Of a stretch of 64,000 nt of DNA, positions 28,861 through 38,361 are shown one piece after another. A program made the translations under genes and the position numbers. Source of the DNA: Lachnospiraceae bacterium (GTDB taxonomy: Bacteria; Bacillota; Clostridia; Lachnospirales; Lachnospiraceae). The notes under the pieces were generated by a model, which saw only the letters and a list, made by a program, of their open reading frames with translations, was not told the origin of the DNA and ran no database searches. Position 1 is the stretch's first letter. The number at the start of each line of letters is the position of its first letter. The stretch lies in NCBI GenBank assembly GCA_024682115.1, contig JAIKZO010000065.1, forward strand, positions 1-64,000. Reading direction: 5' to 3'.

Positions 28861-29114
28861 CTATCTGTCTGACGGAGGCGGCGCGTCTGCTGTATCCCGG
28901 TAATTCAGTCTTCCGCAGACAGGTATCTCTAAATATTCCCGTTCACGTTTTCAAAACGTACGCAACCGACCCTCATAAACATCCTGTTTGTCGGGTCTTT
29001 TCGCGACATCCGTGTCGCGAAATTGCTGACTGATCATGGGAATATTAAGAGCTGCCGGTCTGCTCCACATTCATTACCGGGATACAGCAGACGCGCCGCC
29101 TCACCATAGACAGA
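28861..29114. repeat. Large foldback element 1
   Basis: Perfect 30-bp inverted repeat: 28875-28904 (GAGGCGGCGCGTCTGCTGTATCCCGGTAAT) vs 29073-29102. Outer TCTGTCT/AGACAGA and inner imperfect stem (28915-28940 vs about 29037-29063), plus internal TTTCGCGACA/TGTCGCGAAA hairpin. Confidence 0.9.
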
Positions 29115-29285
29115 AGGACCGCGAGGCAGCCATATCCCGAACAACGATTATGAGCCACGAAGGCGAGACCACAAAAACATCGAAATGCCTATATGTGAGA
29201 TGTTTTTGGCTTTGGGCTCGCCGGAGTGTCAGGCTCAACGAGTTGGAGAGATATGGCTGCCTCGCGGTCCTTCGTGCCTCATGGT
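29103..29285. repeat. Large foldback element 2
   Basis: Perfect 24-bp inverted repeat: 29113-29136 (GAAGGACCGCGAGGCAGCCATATC) vs 29250-29273. Nested GAGCC/GGCTC, GGCGAG/CTCGCC and AAAAACATC/GATGTTTTT; outer ACCAT/ATGGT. Confidence 0.9.
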
Positions 29286-29316
29286 ATAAACCGCAACAGT
29301 TGACAAGTAAATAACA

Positions 29317-30918
29317 ATGGATAGTGAGTTTGTGTTCGGCGTGACGGGTATACTACATACCATGAGAAAAAATGAGCGCGACATAAACCCCATAATAAGG
29401 TCTGACTATCCGGATCCCGATGTGATCAGGGTAGGAGATACCTATTATATGATAAGCACCACCATGCATTTCATGCCCGGCGGTGTTATTTTGCGTTCTT
29501 ACGATCTTGTAAACTGGGAGATCGCATCGTACATATTTGACACTCTCGATGATTCTCCCGACGAACGTCTTGAACTTGAGAGCACCAACTATGCCGGGGG
29601 CATGTGGGCCGGAAGTTTAAGATATCATGACGGACTTTTCCATGCGGTATTCATTTCGCATTTTTCGGAGAAAACTTATCTTTTCACCGCAAAGGATGTA
29701 TGTGACAAATGGGAAAAGCATACTATAGACGGATATTTCCACGATCCTTCGCTGTTCTTTGATGATGACGGCAGAAAATACATAATTTACGGAAATACAG
29801 AGATCTATCTGACCGAGCTTTCGGATGATCTTAGCGGCCCAAAAGAGGGCGGGATCCACAGGATCATCCTGGTGGATAATACCGAAAGGATACTCGGATA
29901 TGAAGGATCCCATTTTTATAAGATCAACGGAAAATATTATCTTTTCGTAATAAACTGGCCCAAGGACGAATTCACGAGAAGGACGGAGAGCTGTTTTGTT
30001 TCCGACAGCATTGATGGAGAATTCAGGGGCGGAGTAGTGCTCAGCGATGACAGAGGCTTCTTCGGTCAGGGAGTTGCACAGGGCGGTATCGTGGATACTC
30101 CGGGCGGCAAATGGTATTCCGTTATGTTCCAGGACAGCGGAGCTGTTGGAAGGATGCCGGTCCTTTGCCCGATAACCTTTAAGGACGGATTCCCGGTATT
30201 CGGCGTTAACGGGCGTGTGCCGAATGATTTTGAAGTCGCCAGTTCAAGACCGTATTACAGATATGAACCACTGAACATTTCGGATGATTTTGTAAAGGAA
30301 GATCCTTCATCCGATGATTACAGTCAGATAAAGAAACAGTGGCAGTGGAATCACGTTCCGGACAGGGAACTTTTCTACCTGCGACCCGAAGGCGGACTCA
30401 CGGTACGTACCGGCAAGCTCTGCAGCAATCTGACTCATGCTCCGAACACACTGACACAGAGGATGATATATCCCAGATGTGAGGCTGAAGTTACCGTTGA
30501 TGCATCGGCCTTAAAGAACGGAGACAGAGCCGGAATATGTGCGCTTCAGGGCTGCTACGGATATCTGGCGGTGACGAAGGAACTTGGGGTTTATTACCTT
30601 ATAAAGGTCGTAAGAAACCTGACTTCCGAACCTCATAAGGTGGGAGTCGCCGTGGATTTTATGCCGGGGGATATCGTCGAGAAGATAAGACTTAAGGAGA
30701 GTACGGTAACTCTCTGCCTGAAAGCAAATTTTGAAGAACTTACCGATAAACTCGATTTTTATTACTTAAAGGATAACAAATACGTCAGGATAGGAGATAC
30801 GCATCAGCTTAAATTCCGTCTGGATCATTTTGCGGGTGCGAGGTTCGGCCTTTTCCTTTACGCGACCGAGGAAACCGGCGGGGAAGCAACATTTACGAAG
30901 TTCGTTTTCAGGTCATGA
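29317..30918 (+). CDS. Glycoside hydrolase family 43 (beta-xylosidase/arabinofuranosidase-like), no signal peptide
   Basis: NPIIRSDYPDPDVIRVGDTYYMISTTMHFMPGGVILRSYDLVNWE; DPSLFFDDDGRKYIIYG. True start may be ATG 29362. Confidence 0.92.
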   Translation: MDSEFVFGVTGILHTMRKNERDINPIIRSDYPDPDVIRVGDTYYMISTTMHFMPGGVILRSYDLVNWEIASYIFDTLDDSPDERLELESTNYAGGMWAGSLRYHDGLFHAVFISHFSEKTYLFTAKDVCDKWEKHTIDGYFHDPSLFFDDDGRKYIIYGNTEIYLTELSDDLSGPKEGGIHRIILVDNTERILGYEGSHFYKINGKYYLFVINWPKDEFTRRTESCFVSDSIDGEFRGGVVLSDDRGFFGQGVAQGGIVDTPGGKWYSVMFQDSGAVGRMPVLCPITFKDGFPVFGVNGRVPNDFEVASSRPYYRYEPLNISDDFVKEDPSSDDYSQIKKQWQWNHVPDRELFYLRPEGGLTVRTGKLCSNLTHAPNTLTQRMIYPRCEAEVTVDASALKNGDRAGICALQGCYGYLAVTKELGVYYLIKVVRNLTSEPHKVGVAVDFMPGDIVEKIRLKESTVTLCLKANFEELTDKLDFYYLKDNKYVRIGDTHQLKFRLDHFAGARFGLFLYATEETGGEATFTKFVFRS

Positions 30919-31842
30919 GTAAACCTGATTCTTGGCCCTGTATTCGCGCGGGGTACACCCGAGCTGCTGCTTAAAGAGTCTGTTGAATGTTGAGATGCTG
31001 GGAAATCCCGAATTAAGTGCAACTTCGGTTATGGATAGATCGCTCATTCCGAGAAGCTCGGAAGCTGCTTTTATCCTGCGGTAGCACAGATAATCACAGA
31101 ATGTGAAATCGGTGTACTGCTTAAACAACCTTGAAAAATGAAACTTTGAAAACCCGGCCATGGAAGCGATGCTTTCCAAAGTCAGTTCATCCATGTAATG
31201 TTCGTCTATGTACTCGAGCAGCTGATTGAACTTGGCTACATATTCCTTCTGCTTTCCGAGCTTGACGTTGGGGAAGAGCTCATCGGCGTTATTATGATGT
31301 TCTCCGAGTTTAACGAACATGTTTAGTATCAGAGACTGGATCATCAGCTCCGCATATTCGCTGTTAGAGAAATATTCGTTCCTCATCTTGATGAGAACCT
31401 GATATATATCGTCAAAAATAAGAGGGTAGCTCTGCCTGGTAAGGAGTATCGGATGGGCCATGAGAGCCTGTATTCCGACAAATCCCTTGAGCACGCTTAT
31501 GCTTGAGATGTCCAGGATGAATATGAAACGCTGGCCCCATGACGGAGCGTCGATGGAATGCAGCATACCGGGAGGTATGATGAGGATGTTTTCGGGCATC
31601 AGATGAAAGTCGGTATTTCCGACAGTTACGTCATAATGGTTTTCAACAGGCATGATGATCTCAAGTGCCTGATGCCAATGGGTGGGGAAGTCATCGGTCT
31701 GGTCGTTGAGCCAGATCCTGCAGGAGGAATTCTGATGATATTCGACAAGCTCCTGCGTACCGGATAACTTACGGTATCCGGCAAAATCCCAGTTTATGCT
31801 GTTTAATGATCTGTCTTTTATGGGGTCACCCAAAACACTCAT
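30913..31842 (-). CDS. AraC family transcriptional regulator (cupin N-domain)
   Basis: YIDEHYMDELTLESIASMAGFSKFHFSRLFKQYTDFTFCDYL...ITEVALNSGFPSISTFNRLFKQQLGCTPREYR. Confidence 0.95.
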   Translation of the reverse strand: MSVLGDPIKDRSLNSINWDFAGYRKLSGTQELVEYHQNSSCRIWLNDQTDDFPTHWHQALEIIMPVENHYDVTVGNTDFHLMPENILIIPPGMLHSIDAPSWGQRFIFILDISSISVLKGFVGIQALMAHPILLTRQSYPLIFDDIYQVLIKMRNEYFSNSEYAELMIQSLILNMFVKLGEHHNNADELFPNVKLGKQKEYVAKFNQLLEYIDEHYMDELTLESIASMAGFSKFHFSRLFKQYTDFTFCDYLCYRRIKAASELLGMSDLSITEVALNSGFPSISTFNRLFKQQLGCTPREYRAKNQVYS

Positions 31843-31874
31843 CGATAACCTCGGTCAAACGAAAAACAAAAAAT

Positions 31875-31931
31875 AGCAATATTCGGGAAAAATTATAGCA
31901 TATTTTGCGTAATTCAGCAATATTTGAGGAA
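31875..31931 (+). promoter_or_regulatory. Phased direct repeats, candidate AraC-type operator between araC and GH10 gene
   Basis: AGCAATATTCGGGAAA (31875), AGCATATTTTGCGTAA (31897), AGCAATATTTGAGGAA (31916); start spacings 22 and 19 bp. Confidence 0.55.
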
Positions 31932-31962
31932 TTATAACAAACTATCCGGATTGGAGAGATCA

Positions 31963-33399
31963 ATGAAGAAAAATCTTAAACTTTCAGCCCTTGTGCTTGC
32001 TTTAACACTGATACTTTCAGGGTGCGGCGCTTCAGATTTACAGAGCGTGAACCAGGATGTTAAGCCGGCCGATACGACGGGCGAAGCGACATCGGTCGAA
32101 ACAGCCGAGACCACTGAAGATACCGAAGCGGATGTCACTGAGGATACCGCAGAGGATGAAAAGGAGAATGAAATGAGCAACATGGAAGTGCCTGCATTGA
32201 GGGACTGCGTGCCGAAGGATATGGACGGGACGTTCATAGGATGTGCGGTAACATATGATGAGATAAATGATCCCAAGGTATTTGAGATCATGACGACTCA
32301 CTTTAATGCCGTTACGTTCGGAAATGAATTAAAACCGGATTGCCTGTTCGGATATCATAACAGTGCATGTCCCGGAACGGTAGAGGACGAGCTGAACGGT
32401 CAGACGATCATCGTTCCCGTAATGGATTTTTCAAGAGCCGAGGCGATGCTCGATAAGATATACGAATATAACGAGCAGAACCCTGACCGGCAGATAAAGG
32501 TCAGAGGTCATGTCCTTGTATGGCATTCCCAGACTCCCGAATGGTTCTTCCACGAGGATTACGATAAATCAAAAGACTATGTTGATAAAAAGACCATGGA
32601 CATGCGCCTTGAGTGGTACATCAAGACTGTCCTTGAGCATTTTACCGGACCCGACAGCAAGTATAAGGACATGTTCTACGGATGGGATGTGGTCAATGAG
32701 GCTGTATCCGACAACGCGGGAAAGATCCGTACTGATGCGGAAAAGGCCGATGAGGCCCTCTCTTCGGATACTCACGGAAGCAACTCAAGCTGGTACCACG
32801 TATACGGCAGCGAAGAATTCATAATCAATGCGTTCAGGTATGCGAACAAGTATGCTCCGGAAACGCTTGAACTTTACTATAACGATTACAACGAGACCAA
32901 TCTGGCCAAGAGGAACGGTATAGTTGCACTTCTTACGGCCATTAAGGAAAATGAAGGACCTGCGGGAGAAGGAACCAGGATCTCGGCCATGGGAATGCAG
33001 GGACATTATAATATGGACCAGCCTTCAGCCAATGATGTTGAGGTATCCGCAAAGGCATATGCGGCTGTTGTGGGTTCAGTACAGATCACCGAGCTCGATA
33101 TCAGGGCGTCGGACGGTTATGACGGTACCGAAGCTACGAAAGAAGAAGAAAACGAGAAACTCCGCAAGAGATACAACGTTCTTTACTATACCCTTAAATC
33201 GCTTAAGAACACGGGCGGAGTGGATGTGACAGGGATAACTTTCTGGGGTACCGTGGATAAATACTCGTGGCTTCAGTATGTTTCGAACGTAGGCGGAGGA
33301 AGCACCAAAAAGAAGCCTCAGATGCCGCTCCTTTTTGACGACAACTACGAGCCCAAACCGGCCTTTTACGTGTTTGCCCAGGCCGCAAGCAATGAATGA
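31963..33399 (+). CDS. GH10 endo-1,4-beta-xylanase, lipoprotein
   Basis: Lipobox LILSGCGAS; GH10 motifs VRGHVLVWHSQTPEWFF, GWDVVNEAVSD, ITELDIRAS, GITFWGTVDKYSWL. Confidence 0.95.
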   Translation: MKKNLKLSALVLALTLILSGCGASDLQSVNQDVKPADTTGEATSVETAETTEDTEADVTEDTAEDEKENEMSNMEVPALRDCVPKDMDGTFIGCAVTYDEINDPKVFEIMTTHFNAVTFGNELKPDCLFGYHNSACPGTVEDELNGQTIIVPVMDFSRAEAMLDKIYEYNEQNPDRQIKVRGHVLVWHSQTPEWFFHEDYDKSKDYVDKKTMDMRLEWYIKTVLEHFTGPDSKYKDMFYGWDVVNEAVSDNAGKIRTDAEKADEALSSDTHGSNSSWYHVYGSEEFIINAFRYANKYAPETLELYYNDYNETNLAKRNGIVALLTAIKENEGPAGEGTRISAMGMQGHYNMDQPSANDVEVSAKAYAAVVGSVQITELDIRASDGYDGTEATKEEENEKLRKRYNVLYYTLKSLKNTGGVDVTGITFWGTVDKYSWLQYVSNVGGGSTKKKPQMPLLFDDNYEPKPAFYVFAQAASNE

Positions 33400-33460
33400 A
33401 CATTAATTAGCATTATTTGACAAGTATCTTTTTTTGACGGGTTATAGAATTAATACTAAA

Positions 33461-33489
33461 GTCACGGATCGTGTGTTTTAGCCCGTGAC
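33461..33489 (+). promoter_or_regulatory. Inverted repeat in leader upstream of the large solute-binding protein gene
   Basis: GTCACGG-N15-CCGTGAC about 25 bp before the start codon; AGCATTATTTGA similar to the AraC-type repeats at 33409. Confidence 0.3.
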
Positions 33490-33512
33490 ATCAGATTTAT
33501 ACGGAGACCGAT

Positions 33513-36491
33513 ATGAACGATACCCTTAAGAAACTCATCATAGTTTTTTCAGTCCTGGCAGGAATAGCAGTACTGTGCGTACTGCTTTCGTTAAGAGGAG
33601 TAGATAATTTTTCTGATAAGTATGCCGGAGTGGACCTGACAGCGGATGTCAGCGGACTTGAGAGGATCGGAACATATGAAGGATATTTAAGGGAACATGA
33701 AGGAGCATCGGAGCCTTCTTCGGATATCGATATCGATATCTTCAACTATACCTCGGAAGGCGATGTAAAGGTTGAAGATAATTACGAAGGCGCTTCCGGT
33801 TCTTACAAAGCACTTTATACCGCGAACGATTCGGTGGTAACATTCAAAGTCAATGCCCCTGAAGCGGGATTCTATAATCTTTATGTCGAATATCTCATTC
33901 CCGAATCAAGAGGAGTGGCCGCAGAAAGAGCGGTATATATAAACGGCGAGATGCCTTTTGAAGATGCAAGGAACATCACTTTTACCAGAATATGGACTGA
34001 CGGAGGAGAAGTCAGGGTTGATAATCAGGGCAACCAGATCCGTCCTTCACAGGTTGAGCGCTTCGACTGGCAGAATGCATATTTCACGGATGACATGGGT
34101 TACGTTGTGGAGCCTTATAAGTTCTATCTTGAAAAGGGAAGCAACGAGATCACGCTCGAAGCCGAGAATGAACCCATGCTCATAAAGACCCTTTCTTTAA
34201 AGGGTATTACTTCAGACAGATCATATGAGGAATATCAGGCCTCATGTCCGAAGGATGCAGGATCGGCCGCAGACAGTTATCTTTACACCGTTCAGGGTGA
34301 AGAATCAACGTTCAGATCAGAATCATCATTATATGCTAAATATGACAGGTCTTCTCCGACCACAGTTCCGAACAGTGTGACCTACACTGTCCTTAACTAT
34401 GTCGGCGGTGAGACATGGCGTGATAACGGACAGTGGATAGAGTGGGACTTTGAAGTTCCCGAAGACGGACTTTATCACATCACGATCAAGGGCCGCCAGA
34501 ACTATAACAGAGGCTCGGTTTCCAACAGGACTGTCTATATAGACGGCGAAGTTCCGTTCAAAGAACTCCGTGAGGTTTCGTTCGCTTATGCAAATGACTG
34601 GGAGTGCAAGACGCTTTCCGATGAGAACGGTACACCGCTTGATTTCTATCTTACAAAGGGTGTTCATACCATCAGGATGGAAGCAACACTCGGCGGTATG
34701 GGACCGATCCTTGAGGAACTTGAGAACTCCACATACAGACTTAATCAGGTCTATCGTAAACTGCTTGTTTATACCGGAGCCAATCCCGACCAGTACAGAG
34801 ACTATCATATAGATACGACTTACCCCGAGATCATGCAGGCCATGGATCTCGAGTCAAAGAGACTTTATAAGATAGTTGATGACATGGTCGCATATTCGGG
34901 ACAGAAGGCCGATCAGATCGCAACTGCCCAGACTGTGGCAACGCAGCTTGAGCGTTTCTGCAAGAAGCCCAATAAGATCACTACGGAATTCGTTTCGTTC
35001 AAGGATAATATAACGGCACTCGGTACCGCTTCACTTAACCTTTCGCAGACAAAGCTTGATATCGACTACATCACGGTATCCGGAAAGAACGTAAAGGTTA
35101 AGAAGGACAAGGCCAATTTTGCGACCAAAACATGGCATGAAGCCAAGTCGTTCGTTGCATCATTCTTCGTGGACTACAATTCGGTCGGAGATGTATATGA
35201 TGAGAACGCTACGGATATAGTAAAGGTATGGGTGCTTACCGGACGCGATCAGGGAACCATATTAAAGGCCATGATCGATGACGACTTTACACCGAATACA
35301 AATATCAAGGTCAACGTTGAGATAGTTGATCCTTCTGCACTCCTTAATGCGGTTCTTGCCGGAAGAGGACCGAACGTGGTCCTTTCGGTGGGTGCCGATC
35401 AGCCGGTCAACTACGCTCTTCGTAAAGCATCCGAAGATATCACCCAGTTTGAAGGATGGGAGGATGTGCTTTCGCATTATTCGGCAAGCTCTTACGAGCA
35501 GTACAGACTGGATGAGCATATTTACGGAGTTCCGGAGACACAGACATTCAACGTTATGTTCTACAGAAAGGACGTACTTGAGGAACTCGGACTCACACCT
35601 CCGAATACATGGAAGGAACTCATAGAGATGCTTCCTACCATTCAGGGTAACAACCTCTCTGTCGGAATCCCGACGGCAGCAGGTTCTTCTACGGTCGCAA
35701 CCGCATCAACAGCTGTAATGAGTAACGTACCGGATCTTTCGATGTACTTCTCACTGCTGTTCCAGTATGGTGGAGACATGTATAACGAAGCAGGCACTAA
35801 GACCCGCGTTGATGATGAGGCAGGTGTCAGCGCATTCGATGATTACATCAGATACTTCAATGATTACGGACTTCCTACCGTTTATGATTCGGTCAGCCGT
35901 TTCAGGTCTGGAGAGATGCCGATAATCATAGGACCTTACAGCACATATAATACGTTGATGGTATCGGCTCCCGAAATAAGAGGACTTTGGGACTTCACCC
36001 TTATCCCCGGTACGGAGTATACGAATGCTGACGGCAGCACCTATATCGACAGATCTGACTTTATCACAGGGTCCGCAACGATGATGATCGCTTCCGATGA
36101 TGAACAGATCAAGAAGCTTTCGTGGGAATTCATGAAGTGGTGGGCAACGCCCGATACGCAGGTCAGATTCGGTAGGGAGATAGAAGCACTGCTCGGATCA
36201 TCAGCCCGTTATGCGACAGCCAACAGGGATGCGTTCTCTAACCTCTCATGGAGCAGTGACGATATCGAGGTGCTCAATGCACAGTGGGATGAGACCACCG
36301 GTATCAGGGAAGTTCCCGGAGGATACTTTACCGGTCGTCATATCTCGAACGCCATACGTAAGGTTATAAACAAGAAAGAAGACTCGCGAGAGACGATCAT
36401 AGATTACTCGATAAAGATAGACGAAGAGATCACAAAGAAACGTAAGGAGTTCGGTATGCCTGTATATGAGGACGATACCGTTAAGCAATAA
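33513..36491 (+). CDS. Extracellular solute-binding protein with N-terminal carbohydrate-binding-like repeats (992 aa)
   Basis: C-terminal family 1 SBP region (VNVEIVDPSALLNAVLAGRGPNVVL...YGVPETQTFNVMFYRKDVLEELGLTPPNTWKEL) followed by permease pair; N-terminal tandem beta-rich repeats. Confidence 0.88.
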   Translation: MNDTLKKLIIVFSVLAGIAVLCVLLSLRGVDNFSDKYAGVDLTADVSGLERIGTYEGYLREHEGASEPSSDIDIDIFNYTSEGDVKVEDNYEGASGSYKALYTANDSVVTFKVNAPEAGFYNLYVEYLIPESRGVAAERAVYINGEMPFEDARNITFTRIWTDGGEVRVDNQGNQIRPSQVERFDWQNAYFTDDMGYVVEPYKFYLEKGSNEITLEAENEPMLIKTLSLKGITSDRSYEEYQASCPKDAGSAADSYLYTVQGEESTFRSESSLYAKYDRSSPTTVPNSVTYTVLNYVGGETWRDNGQWIEWDFEVPEDGLYHITIKGRQNYNRGSVSNRTVYIDGEVPFKELREVSFAYANDWECKTLSDENGTPLDFYLTKGVHTIRMEATLGGMGPILEELENSTYRLNQVYRKLLVYTGANPDQYRDYHIDTTYPEIMQAMDLESKRLYKIVDDMVAYSGQKADQIATAQTVATQLERFCKKPNKITTEFVSFKDNITALGTASLNLSQTKLDIDYITVSGKNVKVKKDKANFATKTWHEAKSFVASFFVDYNSVGDVYDENATDIVKVWVLTGRDQGTILKAMIDDDFTPNTNIKVNVEIVDPSALLNAVLAGRGPNVVLSVGADQPVNYALRKASEDITQFEGWEDVLSHYSASSYEQYRLDEHIYGVPETQTFNVMFYRKDVLEELGLTPPNTWKELIEMLPTIQGNNLSVGIPTAAGSSTVATASTAVMSNVPDLSMYFSLLFQYGGDMYNEAGTKTRVDDEAGVSAFDDYIRYFNDYGLPTVYDSVSRFRSGEMPIIIGPYSTYNTLMVSAPEIRGLWDFTLIPGTEYTNADGSTYIDRSDFITGSATMMIASDDEQIKKLSWEFMKWWATPDTQVRFGREIEALLGSSARYATANRDAFSNLSWSSDDIEVLNAQWDETTGIREVPGGYFTGRHISNAIRKVINKKEDSRETIIDYSIKIDEEITKKRKEFGMPVYEDDTVKQ

Positions 36492-36505
36492 GCGGAAGGA
36501 TCAGC

Positions 36506-37444
36506 ATGAAAGAATTTTTCGACAAGTATGTCAAGTTAAGAAAACATAATGCGAAGATAGCGTGGAAAAAGGCCAAGCGCGCCAAGATGTGTTATGCATT
36601 CCTGGCACCGTATGCCATACTGTTTGCCATGTTCTTCATCTTCCCCGTAGTAGCGTCGATCTATTTCAGTTTCACCTACTACAACATCCTCGAGAGCCCG
36701 AGGTTCATAGGGCTTCAGAACTACATCTCGCTGGTGCTTGAAGATGATATCTTCCTGACGAGTATAAAGAACACGTTCATGATAGCCATCATAACGGGTC
36801 CCCTGGGATATATCATGTCATTCCTTTTTGCATGGCTCATCAACGAGCTTCCCAGATGGGTACGTTCGGTAGCGGTCATCGTATTCTATGCTCCTTCGAT
36901 CGCAGGTAACTGTTACGTTATCTTCTCGGTATTCTTCAGAGGAGATGCATACGGATACGTTAACGCGATACTGATGAACATGGGTATCATAGATGCCCCG
37001 ATCCTCTGGCTCATCAATCCCACATACATGCTTCCGATCTGTATGCTGGTTATACTGTGGATGAGTCTCGGAACAGGATTCCTTTCATTCGTTGCCGGAC
37101 TTCAGGGTGTAGATAAGGCCCAGTTCGAAGCAGGTTACATGGACGGTATCAAGAACAGATGGCAGGAGCTTTGGTACATCACGCTTCCCAATATGAAGCC
37201 CATGCTGATGTTCGGTGCGGTAATGAGCATAACCCAGGCATTCGGTGTCTGCGACGTCACGATGGCGCTGTGCGGATATCCCAGTACGGACTATGCGGCA
37301 AGAACGATCGTCACGCACCTTTTCGACTATGGTTATTCCAGATTTGAGATGGGATATGCCTGTGCGATAGCTACGGTATTATTCCTGATCATGATCTTAT
37401 GTAATAAAGCCATTCAGGCACTGTTAAGAAGAGTAGGAACGTAA
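36506..37444 (+). CDS. Sugar ABC transporter permease
   Basis: Multi-TM protein with EAGYMDGIKNRWQELWYITLPNMKPM EAA loop. Confidence 0.93.
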   Translation: MKEFFDKYVKLRKHNAKIAWKKAKRAKMCYAFLAPYAILFAMFFIFPVVASIYFSFTYYNILESPRFIGLQNYISLVLEDDIFLTSIKNTFMIAIITGPLGYIMSFLFAWLINELPRWVRSVAVIVFYAPSIAGNCYVIFSVFFRGDAYGYVNAILMNMGIIDAPILWLINPTYMLPICMLVILWMSLGTGFLSFVAGLQGVDKAQFEAGYMDGIKNRWQELWYITLPNMKPMLMFGAVMSITQAFGVCDVTMALCGYPSTDYAARTIVTHLFDYGYSRFEMGYACAIATVLFLIMILCNKAIQALLRRVGT

Positions 37445-37446
37445 GG

Positions 37447-38349
37447 ATGAGCAAAAAAGCAAAAAAAGAAGTACAGGAAAAAGAATATCGTAAGCCGCTG
37501 ATCAAGAAAAGGAAGCCCAACCGCTCTATAGGAGGCGACATTGCTTTGTATGTGTTCCTTGCGCTGGTTGCCTTTGTCATGGCTTTCCCGATCATATATG
37601 CGGTGAGTTCCGCATTGAAGCCGTTGGACGAACTGTTCAAGTTCCCGCCCACGATCTTTGCACAGCACCCGACACTTGATAACTTCTCCGATCTGTTCAT
37701 AACCATGGGCAAATCATGGGTAACGTTCTCAAGATACCTGTTCAATACCGTATTTATCACGGCGGTAGGAACAGCGGGACATCTGATCATAGCATCAATG
37801 GGAGCTTTCGTTCTGGCCAAGTATGAATTCCCCGGTGCGCAGGGATTCTTCAAAGTCGTAACCGTAGCCATGATGTTCACGGGATATGCAACAGCGATCC
37901 CCAACTACATCATCCTCAACAAACTCGGCTGGATAGATACATACTGGGCTATAATAATCCCCGCATTTGCTTCACCCATGGGATTCTTCCTTATGAAGCA
38001 GTTCATGGAAGGACTTCCGACCTCTCTTATCGAGGCTGCCAAGATAGACGGCGCCAATGAGTGGAAGGTATTCTCGGGAATAGTAATGCCCAACGTTAAG
38101 CCTGCATGGATGACACTTATCATCTTCTCCGTTCAGGCTCTGTGGAACAACAAGGCTTCCACATACATCTATTCCGAAGAAAGAAAAACTCTTGTCTATG
38201 CACTTCAGCAGATCCAGGCAGGAGGTATCGCCAGAACCGGACAGGGAGCTGCGGTACTGGTAGTGGTAATGATAGTTCCGATCGCTATATTTATTTTCTC
38301 TGAGAGCCAGATCCTTGAGACGATGGCAAGCTCAGGATTAAAAGACTAA
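37447..38349 (+). CDS. Carbohydrate ABC transporter permease
   Basis: EAAKIDGANEWKVFSGIVMPNVKPAWM EAA loop; second permease of pair. Confidence 0.93.
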   Translation: MSKKAKKEVQEKEYRKPLIKKRKPNRSIGGDIALYVFLALVAFVMAFPIIYAVSSALKPLDELFKFPPTIFAQHPTLDNFSDLFITMGKSWVTFSRYLFNTVFITAVGTAGHLIIASMGAFVLAKYEFPGAQGFFKVVTVAMMFTGYATAIPNYIILNKLGWIDTYWAIIIPAFASPMGFFLMKQFMEGLPTSLIEAAKIDGANEWKVFSGIVMPNVKPAWMTLIIFSVQALWNNKASTYIYSEERKTLVYALQQIQAGGIARTGQGAAVLVVVMIVPIAIFIFSESQILETMASSGLKD

Positions 38350-38361
38350 AGAGGTTGTTGT

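Noticed and set aside
28788-29314. ORFs 28788-29033 and 29036-29314 as protein-coding genes
   Set aside because: They run across the palindromic arms of the foldbacks, start without a convincing RBS, and have low-complexity-like, frame-unstable composition; treated as non-coding.
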